The notes beneath the pieces were generated by a model that was not told the DNA's origin, made no database searches, and saw nothing but the letters and a program-made list of their open reading frames with translations. A DNA stretch of 8,463 nt from JAAGZL01 sp050297535 (GTDB taxonomy: Bacteria > Pseudomonadota > Gammaproteobacteria > Chromatiales > Chromatiaceae), in assembly GCA_050297535.1 (NCBI GenBank), contig JBNKSV010000065.1, forward strand, positions 1 to 8,463, written 5' to 3'. Positions 1-6,380 of the stretch are shown one piece after another. The translations under genes and the position numbers were made by a program. Every line of letters starts with the position of its first letter. The first letter of the stretch is position 1.

Positions 1-1
1 G

Positions 2-913
2 GCGGATCGTGACGGGGTGATATGGCTGGACGGGGAAATGGTTCCCTGGCGCGAGGCCAAGACCCATGTGCTTACCCATACCCTACACTATGGCATGGGG
101 GTATTTGAGGGGGTGCGCGCATATAAGACAGATAAGGGCGCAGCGATCTTCCGTCTGCAGGAACATACTGACCGTCTGTTCCGTTCCGCCCACATCCTTG
201 GTATGGAAATGCCATTTGATGCCGAGACCATCAACCGGGCTCAGTGCGCGGCGGTGAAAGAGAATGGCCTAGACTCTGGTTATATCCGGCCCATGTGCTT
301 CTACGGTTCTGAGGGCATGGGTCTGCGGGCCGACAATCTCAAGGTGCATGTTATGGTCGCGGCCTGGGAGTGGGGCGCCTATCTAGGCGAGGAAGAGCTG
401 GAGAAGGGTATTCGTATCCGGGTCTCATCCTTTACCCGCCACCACGTAAACATCACCATGTGCCGGGCCAAGGCCAACGGCAACTACATGAACTCCATGC
501 TGGCCCTGCAGGAGGCCCTGGCCTGCGGCTATGATGAGGCGTTGTTGCTGGACGCCGAGGGCTATGTCATGGAGGGTTCCGGCGAGAACATCTTTATCGT
601 GCGGGATGGAGTTATCTACACCCCGGATCTTACCTCCGCCCTGGACGGTATCACCCGCAAGACAGTGATGTCCCTGGCGGATGAGATCGGCATCCCGGTG
701 GTGGAAAAGCGCATTACTCGCGATGAGGTCTATATCGCGGACGAGGCCTTCTTTACCGGCACTGCTGCCGAGGTTACGCCGATCCGTGAGGTGGATAATC
801 GCCCCATCGGTAATCACGGGCGCGGTCCGATCACCGAGCGCTTACAGAAGATGTTTTTTGATCAGGTGCATGGCCGCAGAGACGAGCATCCGGAGTGGCT
901 GACCCTGGTTTAA
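2..913 (+). CDS. ilvE: Branched-chain amino acid aminotransferase, 5' partial
   Basis: This is a fold-type IV PLP enzyme that interconverts leucine, isoleucine and valine with their 2-oxo acids in the cytoplasm. The frame is open to the window edge. A GTG at 17 could look like a start, but the five codons before it read ADRDG, which continues into VIW as in the N terminus I recall for Pseudomonas IlvE, so the true start lies just outside, probably only a few codons upstream. Numbering from the GTG, the family signatures are HYGMGVFEG (24-32), the PLP-binding lysine K152 in CRAKANGNY, EGSGEN (186-191) and GITR (211-214), followed by GTAAEVTP. About 303 residues are visible, close to the family's full length. 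Its position just upstream of waaF matches my memory of the Pseudomonas core locus; it has no direct role in LPS. Identity is very secure; co-transcription with waaF is only inferred. Confidence 0.96.
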   Translation, partial: ADRDGVIWLDGEMVPWREAKTHVLTHTLHYGMGVFEGVRAYKTDKGAAIFRLQEHTDRLFRSAHILGMEMPFDAETINRAQCAAVKENGLDSGYIRPMCFYGSEGMGLRADNLKVHVMVAAWEWGAYLGEEELEKGIRIRVSSFTRHHVNITMCRAKANGNYMNSMLALQEALACGYDEALLLDAEGYVMEGSGENIFIVRDGVIYTPDLTSALDGITRKTVMSLADEIGIPVVEKRITRDEVYIADEAFFTGTAAEVTPIREVDNRPIGNHGRGPITERLQKMFFDQVHGRRDEHPEWLTLV

Positions 914-925
914 GGCAAGTTTCTT

Positions 926-949
926 AATCTAACTTGGATAACCAAGATT
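926..949 (+). other. Small hairpin upstream of the waaF start
   Basis: The ilvE-waaF gap contains CTTGG (933-937), ATAA loop, CCAAG (942-946). An alternative pairing joins AATC (926-929) to GATT (946-949) plus TTGG to CCAA with a four-base bulge. A short T-rich stretch (ATTCGTTTT) follows and runs into the TTG codon of waaF. The only AAG resembling a ribosome site before waaF lies in the right arm. It could be a weak terminator or attenuator after ilvE, a modest translational block, or chance. Five base pairs is weak for a terminator. Confidence 0.3.
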
Positions 950-953
950 CGTT

Positions 954-1979
954 TTGAGCGATAGTGATCGCATTCTTATAGTGGGCCCATCCTGGGTGGG
1001 TGATATGGTGATGGCGCAGAGCCTGTTCAAGGCGCTGCGCCAGCAACAACCCGGGGTGGTGATCGACGTGCTGGCGCCAGGCTGGAGCCTGCCCCTGCTG
1101 CAGCGCATGCCTGAGGTGTCGGATGCCATTGAGATGCCGGTCGGGCATGGACGGTTGGATCTCAAGGTGCGCTACAGTCTTGGACGTAGTCTGGTAGCGC
1201 GTGGATATGCTCAGGCCATCCTACTTCCCAATACCATTAAGTCTGCGCTGGTCCCATTCTGGGCCAAGATTCCCCGGCGTACCGGCTGGGTGGGAGAGTT
1301 GCGTTACGGTCTGTTGAACGATATCCGCAAGCTGGATAAATCTCAGCTGACCATGACAGTGCAGCGATTTGTGGCCCTGGCCTATCCGCCGGGGGCGGAT
1401 GTTGCCGGGGAGATCCCTGTCCCCAGGCTGGAGGTTTTGGATAGTGATGTCGAAGGAGCTAGGTGCGAACTTGGACTTGCTTCACCAGAGAGGCTGTTGA
1501 TCCTCTGTCCGGGGGCAGAGTATGGCCCTGCAAAATGCTGGCCGCAGGAGTATTATGCTGAACTGGCGTCCAGGATGATTGGGCAGGGTTGGGCGGTTTG
1601 GTTGTTCGGCTCGGACAAGGATAGCGCGGTTTGCGCGGCGGTTAATGCAGCGACCGACGGTGGCTGTGAGGATCTCAGTGGTCGTACCAGTCTGGCCCAG
1701 GCGGTGGACCTGATGTCCATGGCGGATGCGGTGGTGAGTAATGACTCCGGCCTGATGCATGTGGCGGCGGCCCTGGGTCGTCCGCTGGTGGCGATATACG
1801 GTTCGTCTGATCCGGGATTTACCCCGCCCCTGAATCCGCGTAACCGGATTCTGTATCTGGGGTTGGATTGCAGCCCCTGTTTCAAGCGTGATTGTCCCTA
1901 TGGGCATCTCAACTGTCTGAAAGGGATCGATGTAGATATGGTTTATGCTGCGCTGCAGCAGGTTATGGAAGGAAGCTAG
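954..1979 (+). CDS. waaF: ADP-heptose:LPS heptosyltransferase II
   Basis: This GT9 glycosyltransferase transfers the second L-glycero-D-manno-heptose onto heptose I of the LPS inner core at the cytoplasmic face of the inner membrane. The protein has 341 residues, normal for the family. The N terminus reads ILIVGPSWVGDMVMAQSLF (7-25), a WaaF signature. GAEYGPAKCWP (187-197) and NDSGLMH (263-269) form the nucleotide-sugar side of the cleft. The C terminus carries CSPC and three further family residues, with cysteines at 306, 309, 314 and 321. The TTG at 954 is the only usable start: an in-frame TAA lies at 939-941 with no ATG or GTG between, and the next GTG at 981 would delete the first beta strand. 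The ribosome site is weak. waaF ends four bases before cysC, so the two are probably co-transcribed. The assignment over WaaC or WaaQ rests on the N-terminal and Cys-rich C-terminal signatures. Confidence 0.95.
   Translation: MSDSDRILIVGPSWVGDMVMAQSLFKALRQQQPGVVIDVLAPGWSLPLLQRMPEVSDAIEMPVGHGRLDLKVRYSLGRSLVARGYAQAILLPNTIKSALVPFWAKIPRRTGWVGELRYGLLNDIRKLDKSQLTMTVQRFVALAYPPGADVAGEIPVPRLEVLDSDVEGARCELGLASPERLLILCPGAEYGPAKCWPQEYYAELASRMIGQGWAVWLFGSDKDSAVCAAVNAATDGGCEDLSGRTSLAQAVDLMSMADAVVSNDSGLMHVAAALGRPLVAIYGSSDPGFTPPLNPRNRILYLGLDCSPCFKRDCPYGHLNCLKGIDVDMVYAALQQVMEGS
1967..1975 (+). promoter_or_regulatory. Ribosome binding site of cysC
   Basis: The purine run GGAAGGAAG lies inside the last codons of waaF, eight bases before the ATG at 1984. 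It decides the cysC start. The same frame is open further upstream to an ATG at 1945, but that would add 13 residues that overlap waaF, resemble no CysC and have no comparable ribosome site. Confidence 0.7.
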
Positions 1980-1983
1980 TTTA

Positions 1984-2592
1984 ATGACAAAAAGTGAAAA
2001 TGTGGTTTGGCATGAACAGGCCGTTAGTCGTAAACATAGAGAGATTCAAAATGGCCACAAGAGTTTTGTGATCTGGTTTACCGGGTTGTCAGGATCGGGT
2101 AAGTCCACCCTGGCCAATGCGGTAGAGGCCAAATTGCACGAGTTGAATTGTCGTTCGTTTGTGTTCGACGGGGATAATGTGCGCCATGGTCTGTGCGGCG
2201 ATCTGGGTTTTAGTGAAGAGGATCGAGTGGAAAACATACGTCGCGTGGCCGAGATGTCCCGCCTGTTTATCGAGGCCGGTATCATCGCTCTGACCGCGTT
2301 TATCTCGCCGTTTCGCGCGGACCGGCGCCGGGTGCGTGACTTGATGCCGGATGGTGATTTCATCGAGGTCTACTGTGACTGTAGCCTGGAGACCTGTGAG
2401 AGACGGGATGTGAAAGGTCTGTACAAAAAAGCCCGCGCCGGAATAATCAAGAACTACACCGGTATCTCTTCGCCCTACGAGAAACCAGAATGGGCGGAGG
2501 TGGTGGTGGATACGGATGCCCTGACAGTAGATGAGGGCGCGGATATGATCCTTGGATACCTGAGGGATAATGGCTATATCCCGAATGCCTAA
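1984..2592 (+). CDS. cysC: Adenylyl-sulfate (APS) kinase
   Basis: CysC phosphorylates the 3'-hydroxyl of adenosine 5'-phosphosulfate with ATP, giving PAPS, the donor for PAPS reductase or for sulfotransferases. The 202-residue length is normal for the stand-alone enzyme. Visible are the P-loop GLSGSGKS (34-41), the APS-binding FDGDNVRHGL (61-70), the helix region ENIRRVAEMSRLF (83-95), the loop ISPFRADRR (107-115) with the conserved serine S108 (phosphorylated in E. coli CysC), and YTGISSPYEKPE (158-169). No key motif is missing, so it should be active. No cysD, cysN or fused CysN domain lies in the window. The gene sits tightly between waaF and waaC, four bases after the former, which ties its expression to LPS core synthesis. 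Its first ~80 bases look richer in A and T than the rest. Function is secure; whether the PAPS serves assimilation or glycan sulfation is open. Confidence 0.95.
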   Translation: MTKSENVVWHEQAVSRKHREIQNGHKSFVIWFTGLSGSGKSTLANAVEAKLHELNCRSFVFDGDNVRHGLCGDLGFSEEDRVENIRRVAEMSRLFIEAGIIALTAFISPFRADRRRVRDLMPDGDFIEVYCDCSLETCERRDVKGLYKKARAGIIKNYTGISSPYEKPEWAEVVVDTDALTVDEGADMILGYLRDNGYIPNA

Positions 2593-2609
2593 AACGCTAT
2601 GTAGAATTA

Positions 2610-2630
2610 GAGAACCATTTGAAAGTTCTT
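2610..2630 (+). other. Hairpin enclosing the waaC start codon
   Basis: AGAAC (2611-2615) and GTTCT (2625-2629) are perfect inverted repeats, extendable by a G-T pair (2610 with 2630). The nine-base loop contains the TTG start of waaC (2619-2621), and the only purine-rich ribosome-site candidate, GAGA (2610-2613), lies in the left arm. Such a fold could damp waaC initiation, or couple it to ribosomes ending cysC translation 26 bases upstream. The stem is short and AT-rich, so this is suggestive only. Confidence 0.3.
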
Positions 2631-3644
2631 ATCGTAAAAACGTCGTCATTGGGTGACCTTATCCACACCCTGCCCGCAGTTACCGATGCGGCGGCAGCGC
2701 TCCCGGATATTAGTTTTGATTGGGTGGTGGAAGAGGTCTTTGCCGAGGTTCCTGCTTGGCATCCGGCGGTAGATCGGGTGATACCGGTGGCGCTCAGGAG
2801 GTGGCGCAAGGGCTGGATCAGGTCATGGCGCACAGGAGAGATTCAGGCGTTCAGGCGTGATCTGTGTCAACGGGATTATGATCTGGTCATCGATGCCCAG
2901 GGTTTGTACAAGAGCGCGCTGCTGGCGCGCATGGCGCGAGGTGTTCCGGTTGGACTGGGTTACGGTTCAACCCGTGAACCTGGGGTGGCGCGCCTCTATC
3001 AACGCGGTATAAATGTTGCGCGTGACTTGCATGCCATAGAACGGGTTCGTTCCTTGTTTGCCGAGGCGCTTAGATATCAAAGGCCCAATACTGAGGCGGA
3101 TTATGGCCTGACGGTCGCAGAGCAGATTAACATCGATCAACCGTATCTGATCTTCCTGCATGGCACGACCTGGGTAACCAAACTATGGCCCGAGAAGTAT
3201 TGGGTGGAATTGGCCGGTATTGCTGCATCTAAAGGTTTTCAGATATTCATGCCCTGGGGTAGTGAAGAAGAGAGGTTAAGGGCAGAGCACATAATAAACC
3301 GATCTGGTAACGGAGAGCTTTTGCCCAGACTCTCTCTAAACGATATGAAGGATAAACTGTCCGGTGCCGCCGGAGTGGTGGGGGTCGATTCCGGTCTTGC
3401 CCATCTGGCTGCGGCCCTGTCGGTTCCAGCGGTGACCATCTACGGCCCGACCAGTACCGATCTTACCGGTGCGGTCGGCAGGGTTCAGACTAATCTGCAG
3501 GCGGACTTCAGTTGTGCGCCTTGTATGCGCAAGGCGTGTAATTACCTAGGTCCGGCAGAGGTTACGCCAGCCTGTTTTGGCGATCTGCCGCCAGATAAGG
3601 TCTGGACGGCTCTTGAGGCCAGGATGACGCAGGTGGCGAAATGA
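2619..3644 (+). CDS. waaC: ADP-heptose:LPS heptosyltransferase I
   Basis: This GT9 enzyme adds the first heptose to Kdo of Kdo2-lipid A in the cytoplasm, the committing step of inner-core assembly. The 341-residue protein begins KVLIVKTSSLGDLIHTLPA, the classical WaaC N terminus. D13 aligns with the proposed catalytic base of E. coli WaaC. HGTTWVTKLWP (181-191) includes K188, and VDSGLAHLAAAL (256-267) includes D257; both correspond to ADP-heptose-contacting residues in the E. coli enzyme. A C-terminal CxxCx4C group (299, 302, 307) with C319 resembles the one in the neighbouring WaaF. The TTG at 2619 is chosen because translation there begins exactly at the conserved start and I see no ATG or GTG alternative between the cysC stop and this codon. 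The last codons overlap waaG by four bases (ATGA), implying coupled translation. Confidence 0.95.
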   Translation: MKVLIVKTSSLGDLIHTLPAVTDAAAALPDISFDWVVEEVFAEVPAWHPAVDRVIPVALRRWRKGWIRSWRTGEIQAFRRDLCQRDYDLVIDAQGLYKSALLARMARGVPVGLGYGSTREPGVARLYQRGINVARDLHAIERVRSLFAEALRYQRPNTEADYGLTVAEQINIDQPYLIFLHGTTWVTKLWPEKYWVELAGIAASKGFQIFMPWGSEEERLRAEHIINRSGNGELLPRLSLNDMKDKLSGAAGVVGVDSGLAHLAAALSVPAVTIYGPTSTDLTGAVGRVQTNLQADFSCAPCMRKACNYLGPAEVTPACFGDLPPDKVWTALEARMTQVAK

Positions 3645-4771
3645 GGCTCGCCTTCGTGGTTTCGCTCTGGTTTCCATTTGGTGGCATGCAGCGTTCTTTG
3701 CTGCGCATTGCCCAGGCCTGTGTCGCCCGTGGTCACCAGGTGGATATCTATACTGGCGAGTGGCAGGGTGACAGGCCGGATGGCATCGACGTAATCGAGC
3801 TAGACACCAGGGCGCTTACTAATCACCGCAGCAACGATCTGTTGGCGAGACGCTTTGCCGAGGCCGTGACCGATAAAGATTATGCCTGTCGCGTGGGTTT
3901 TACCAAGCTGCCCGGGCTGGATGTATATTATGCGGCCGACCCTTGCTATGCGGCGCGGGTGGAAGAGACCAAGCATCCACTCTATAAACTGTTGCCAAGA
4001 TATCGGGTATTTTGTCGCCAGGAAGAGGCTGTTTTCAAACCGGGGGCAACCACCGAATTGATGCTGATCGCCCACCAGGAGAAAGAGAAATTCATCCGGC
4101 ACTACGGTACGGAACCTGAACGCTTTCATCTGCTGCCGCCGGGGATCAATCGCGAGCGTCTGCATAGTGAGGATGTGGCAAGGGATAGGGCAGAGATAAG
4201 GCGGGAATTTGGCATTGCCGATGATGAGCTAATGCTGCTAGCGGTCGGTTCCCGTTTTCGCACCAAGGGGATAGACCGAGTCATTCAGGCGCTGGCGGCG
4301 CTGCCGGATGCCTTGAGACAAAGGAGCAGATTGGTGGTGGTGGGTCATGGCAAAGAGGCCCCGCTGAGGCGTATGGCGGCGCGTCTCAAGATATCCGAAC
4401 GGGTTATATTTGCCGGGACCAGGGATGACGTAAATCGTTTTTATCGCGGTGCGGATTATCTGATCCATGCCCCGCGCAGCGAGAATACCGGGACCGTGCT
4501 GATTGAGGCAATGATCTGCGGTCTGCCGGTGCTGGTCACCGAGAATTGCGGCTTTGCCAGGCATGTTGCGGCGGCGCATGCGGGTATCACTGTCCCAGAA
4601 CCATTCGAGCAATCTCGATTAAATAGCAGTCTGCGAGAGTTTCTGCAGTCTGGCTGCCGTGGAGAATGGGTGGTCAACGGCCAATCCTATTGCGAGAATA
4701 CCGATCTATATGGCCTGATAGAACGGGCTGCGGATGTAATCATCGAACGTGCCGAGCGGAACCTGGCTTAA
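3641..4771 (+). CDS. waaG: LPS core glycosyltransferase I (GT4 family)
   Basis: WaaG transfers the first outer-core hexose (glucose from UDP-glucose in E. coli; galactosamine is the corresponding residue in Pseudomonas) onto heptose II at the inner membrane surface. The 376-residue length matches E. coli WaaG. The N terminus has FPFGGMQRSLLRIA (11-24), the acceptor-side glycine loop typical of WaaG. KLPGLDVYYAADPCY (89-103) is a second WaaG-specific segment. The C-terminal GT-B domain shows VGSRFRTKGIDRVI (202-215), VVVGHGK (232-238) and the EX7E motif, E281 and E289, in APRSENTGTVLIEAM. The ATG overlaps the waaC stop by four bases, with AGGTGG at 3631-3636 as a modest ribosome site. The stop shares one base with the waaP start. 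The family is secure; the sugar donor cannot be read from sequence alone. Confidence 0.94.
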   Translation: MRLAFVVSLWFPFGGMQRSLLRIAQACVARGHQVDIYTGEWQGDRPDGIDVIELDTRALTNHRSNDLLARRFAEAVTDKDYACRVGFTKLPGLDVYYAADPCYAARVEETKHPLYKLLPRYRVFCRQEEAVFKPGATTELMLIAHQEKEKFIRHYGTEPERFHLLPPGINRERLHSEDVARDRAEIRREFGIADDELMLLAVGSRFRTKGIDRVIQALAALPDALRQRSRLVVVGHGKEAPLRRMAARLKISERVIFAGTRDDVNRFYRGADYLIHAPRSENTGTVLIEAMICGLPVLVTENCGFARHVAAAHAGITVPEPFEQSRLNSSLREFLQSGCRGEWVVNGQSYCENTDLYGLIERAADVIIERAERNLA

Positions 4772-5580
4772 TGCTAAACATATACGACCAGTATCGCCCC
4801 TGTTTCCCAGAAACCTCCCTGGCAGAGTTCTGTGAGTTGGATGGGGAGGTGTTTAAGCGCATCCAGAACCGGCGCACCTTTCGAATAGAGCGCGATGGGC
4901 GCGGCTTCTTTATCAAGTGCCATCACGGCGTGGGCTGGCGGGAGATCCTCAAGAACCTGCTGCAGCTGCGACTACCTATACTTGGGGCCGGGAACGAGTG
5001 GCGGGCCATCCACCGGTTGCGTGAGTTGGGGGTAGAGACCATGACTCCGGTGGCCTACGGGCGTGAGGGTTGGAATCCGGCCAGGATAGATTCATTGCTG
5101 ATAACGGAAGAGTTGCAGGGGTGCGTGAGTCTGGAGCGATATTGTGAGGATTGGCCAAACAATCCACCTTCGCCGATAGTGAAACGGGTTTTGATTGAAC
5201 GTCTGGCCCGGATAGCTCGCACTATGCATGAGAACGGGGTGAATCACCGTGACTTCTATATCTGCCACTTTATGTTGCAGCTTCCTTGGGATGGTGCAGC
5301 GGAAGATCTGCATATCCATGTGATTGATCTGCATCGGGTGCAGATGCGCAGCAGTACTCCACAGCGTTGGGTGGTAAAAGATATCGGTTCGCTCTGGTTT
5401 TCGGTAATGCTGCTGGGGTTGACTAAGAGGGATCGGTTTCGCTTTATGCGCGCCTATAGAGGTGTCTCCTTGCGTCAGACCCTGAGGCTGGACGCGGGAT
5501 TTTGGTCTGAGGTCGAGGTCAGGGCGCAAGCACTGGATGCGACCAGACCGGTTCCTAAATCTAAGGGGGATGCGGCGTGA
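4771..5580 (+). CDS. waaP: LPS core heptose(I) kinase
   Basis: WaaP phosphorylates heptose I of the LPS inner core using ATP, giving the anionic core that cross-links through divalent cations. The 269-residue product is normal length. FFIKCHHGVGW (46-56) carries the ATP lysine K49. GNEWRAIHRL (74-83) carries E76, a likely helix-C partner. ETMTPVAYG (89-97) and LLITEEL (109-115) are the hinge side. VNHRDFYICHF (157-167) has the catalytic D161, and VIDLHR (184-189) has the metal-binding D186. All core kinase residues are intact. The ATG at 4771 shares its A with the waaG stop (TAATG). A longer open frame starts at 4666 inside waaG, but the extra 35 residues do not resemble WaaP, so it is rejected. 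The GTG of the next gene overlaps its stop by four bases. Very confident on family; heptose position is inferred from relatives. Confidence 0.95.
   Translation: MLNIYDQYRPCFPETSLAEFCELDGEVFKRIQNRRTFRIERDGRGFFIKCHHGVGWREILKNLLQLRLPILGAGNEWRAIHRLRELGVETMTPVAYGREGWNPARIDSLLITEELQGCVSLERYCEDWPNNPPSPIVKRVLIERLARIARTMHENGVNHRDFYICHFMLQLPWDGAAEDLHIHVIDLHRVQMRSSTPQRWVVKDIGSLWFSVMLLGLTKRDRFRFMRAYRGVSLRQTLRLDAGFWSEVEVRAQALDATRPVPKSKGDAA
5563..5570 (+). promoter_or_regulatory. Strong ribosome site for a GTG start
   Basis: AAGGGGGA lies six bases before the GTG at 5577, inside the end of waaP. It is the best Shine-Dalgarno match seen in the block and supports the GTG, which overlaps the waaP stop as GTGA. 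The neighbouring TTG starts of waaF and waaC lack anything comparable. Confidence 0.7.
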
Positions 5581-6380
5581 AAGATTATGTCACGCCGGAG
5601 TGGGAGCATATCCTGCGTAGCAATAACCTGGATGATTTTGATGCCCTGTGGGGGTTGCAGGCCGATTGGTTCGAGCCGCCTAACCAGCGTCGGGGTGGTT
5701 GGAGCGGTGTGGTTCGTATTGAATTGGATCTGCCGGATGGGACCAAAGGGGCCATCTTCTTGAAGAGGCAGGAGAACCATACCCGTCGTACCTTGCGCCA
5801 TCCGGTGTTTGGTGAGCCTACCTTTGCCGGTGAGATAACCAATATCTTGTTGCTGCGCCAGGCCGGGGTTCCTACTATGGAGCCCGTCTACTATGGACAG
5901 CGCAAGATAGATGGGAAATGGCGGGCGATATTGGTTACCAGGGAGCTGGTCGGGTATCGCCCCCTACATGAGGTGATGCGGGAGTGGTCCGAGGCTGGAT
6001 GGGGTCATGCCGTTGCCACCAGAAGGAGATTGATACCGATTTTGGCCTCCGTGGTTAGGCGTATGCATAAGCAGAGGTTGGTGCATAACGCCCTGCACCC
6101 TAAACATGTGTTTGTGCGTCTGGGAGATGATCTGGAGACGGAGGTGGCCCTCATTGACCTGGAGAAGATGCGGCAAACCGTTTCTATGCGACTGGCGGCG
6201 CGGCGCGATCTGGATAGCCTGAATCGGCGCGCCAGATTGTGGGGTAGTAGCGACAGGCTGCGTTTTCTGAAGAGTTATCTGGGGTTGCGGGATCTGGATA
6301 CCGCAGGTAAGAACCTATGGCGATATCTCGCAGCAAGAAAGACGCGGTTTATGCGTAAGGACTCTTTTAATGGCGGATGA
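5577..6380 (+). CDS. InaA-family kinase-fold protein, HRD Asp replaced
   Basis: This 267-residue protein belongs to the lipopolysaccharide kinase (Kdo/WaaP) superfamily and most resembles InaA of E. coli. It shares DWFEPPNQRRGGWSGV (30-45), which matches the InaA pattern of DW-EPN-RR-G-SGV, then IFLKRQ with the ATP lysine K63, GEPTFAGEI with E86, GVPTMEPVYYG, WRAILVTREL (115-124) and LIDLEKMR (192-199) with D194. The catalytic-loop segment reads LVHNALHPKHVFV (168-180), so the HRD Asp is replaced by Ala (A172). As I recall, E. coli InaA likewise reads HGCCY there, so this may be a subfamily trait and not decay. It may be an unusual kinase or a pseudokinase that assists WaaP. It starts at GTG 5577 overlapping waaP and ends 11 bases inside the next gene, so it is part of the core operon. 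In Pseudomonas, similar proteins in this place are called WapP/WapQ; I do not assign a symbol. Confidence 0.85.
   Translation: MKDYVTPEWEHILRSNNLDDFDALWGLQADWFEPPNQRRGGWSGVVRIELDLPDGTKGAIFLKRQENHTRRTLRHPVFGEPTFAGEITNILLLRQAGVPTMEPVYYGQRKIDGKWRAILVTRELVGYRPLHEVMREWSEAGWGHAVATRRRLIPILASVVRRMHKQRLVHNALHPKHVFVRLGDDLETEVALIDLEKMRQTVSMRLAARRDLDSLNRRARLWGSSDRLRFLKSYLGLRDLDTAGKNLWRYLAARKTRFMRKDSFNGG
6357..6361 (+). promoter_or_regulatory. Ribosome site of the two-domain kinase gene
   Basis: AAGGA lies eight bases before the ATG at 6370 and within the end of the preceding gene. It supports that ATG and hence an 11-base overlap with the upstream stop. Confidence 0.6.

Noticed and set aside
17..19. GTG as the start of ilvE
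   Set aside because: The frame is open to the edge and the five preceding codons read ADRDG, which fits the family N terminus; the true start is outside the window.
425..817. 130-codon minus-strand ORF opposite ilvE
   Set aside because: It is antisense to a certain gene, has low-complexity content and resembles no family; a shadow frame.
1945..1983. ATG at 1945 as a longer cysC start
   Set aside because: It lies inside waaF and adds non-homologous residues; ATG 1984 has a clear ribosome site.
4666..4770. N-terminal extension of waaP from ATG 4666
   Set aside because: The 35 extra residues are the waaG sequence in another frame and do not match WaaP; TAATG at 4769-4773 is the natural junction.
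5092..5529. 145-codon minus-strand ORF opposite waaP
   Set aside because: Shadow of waaP codon structure with no recognisable domain.
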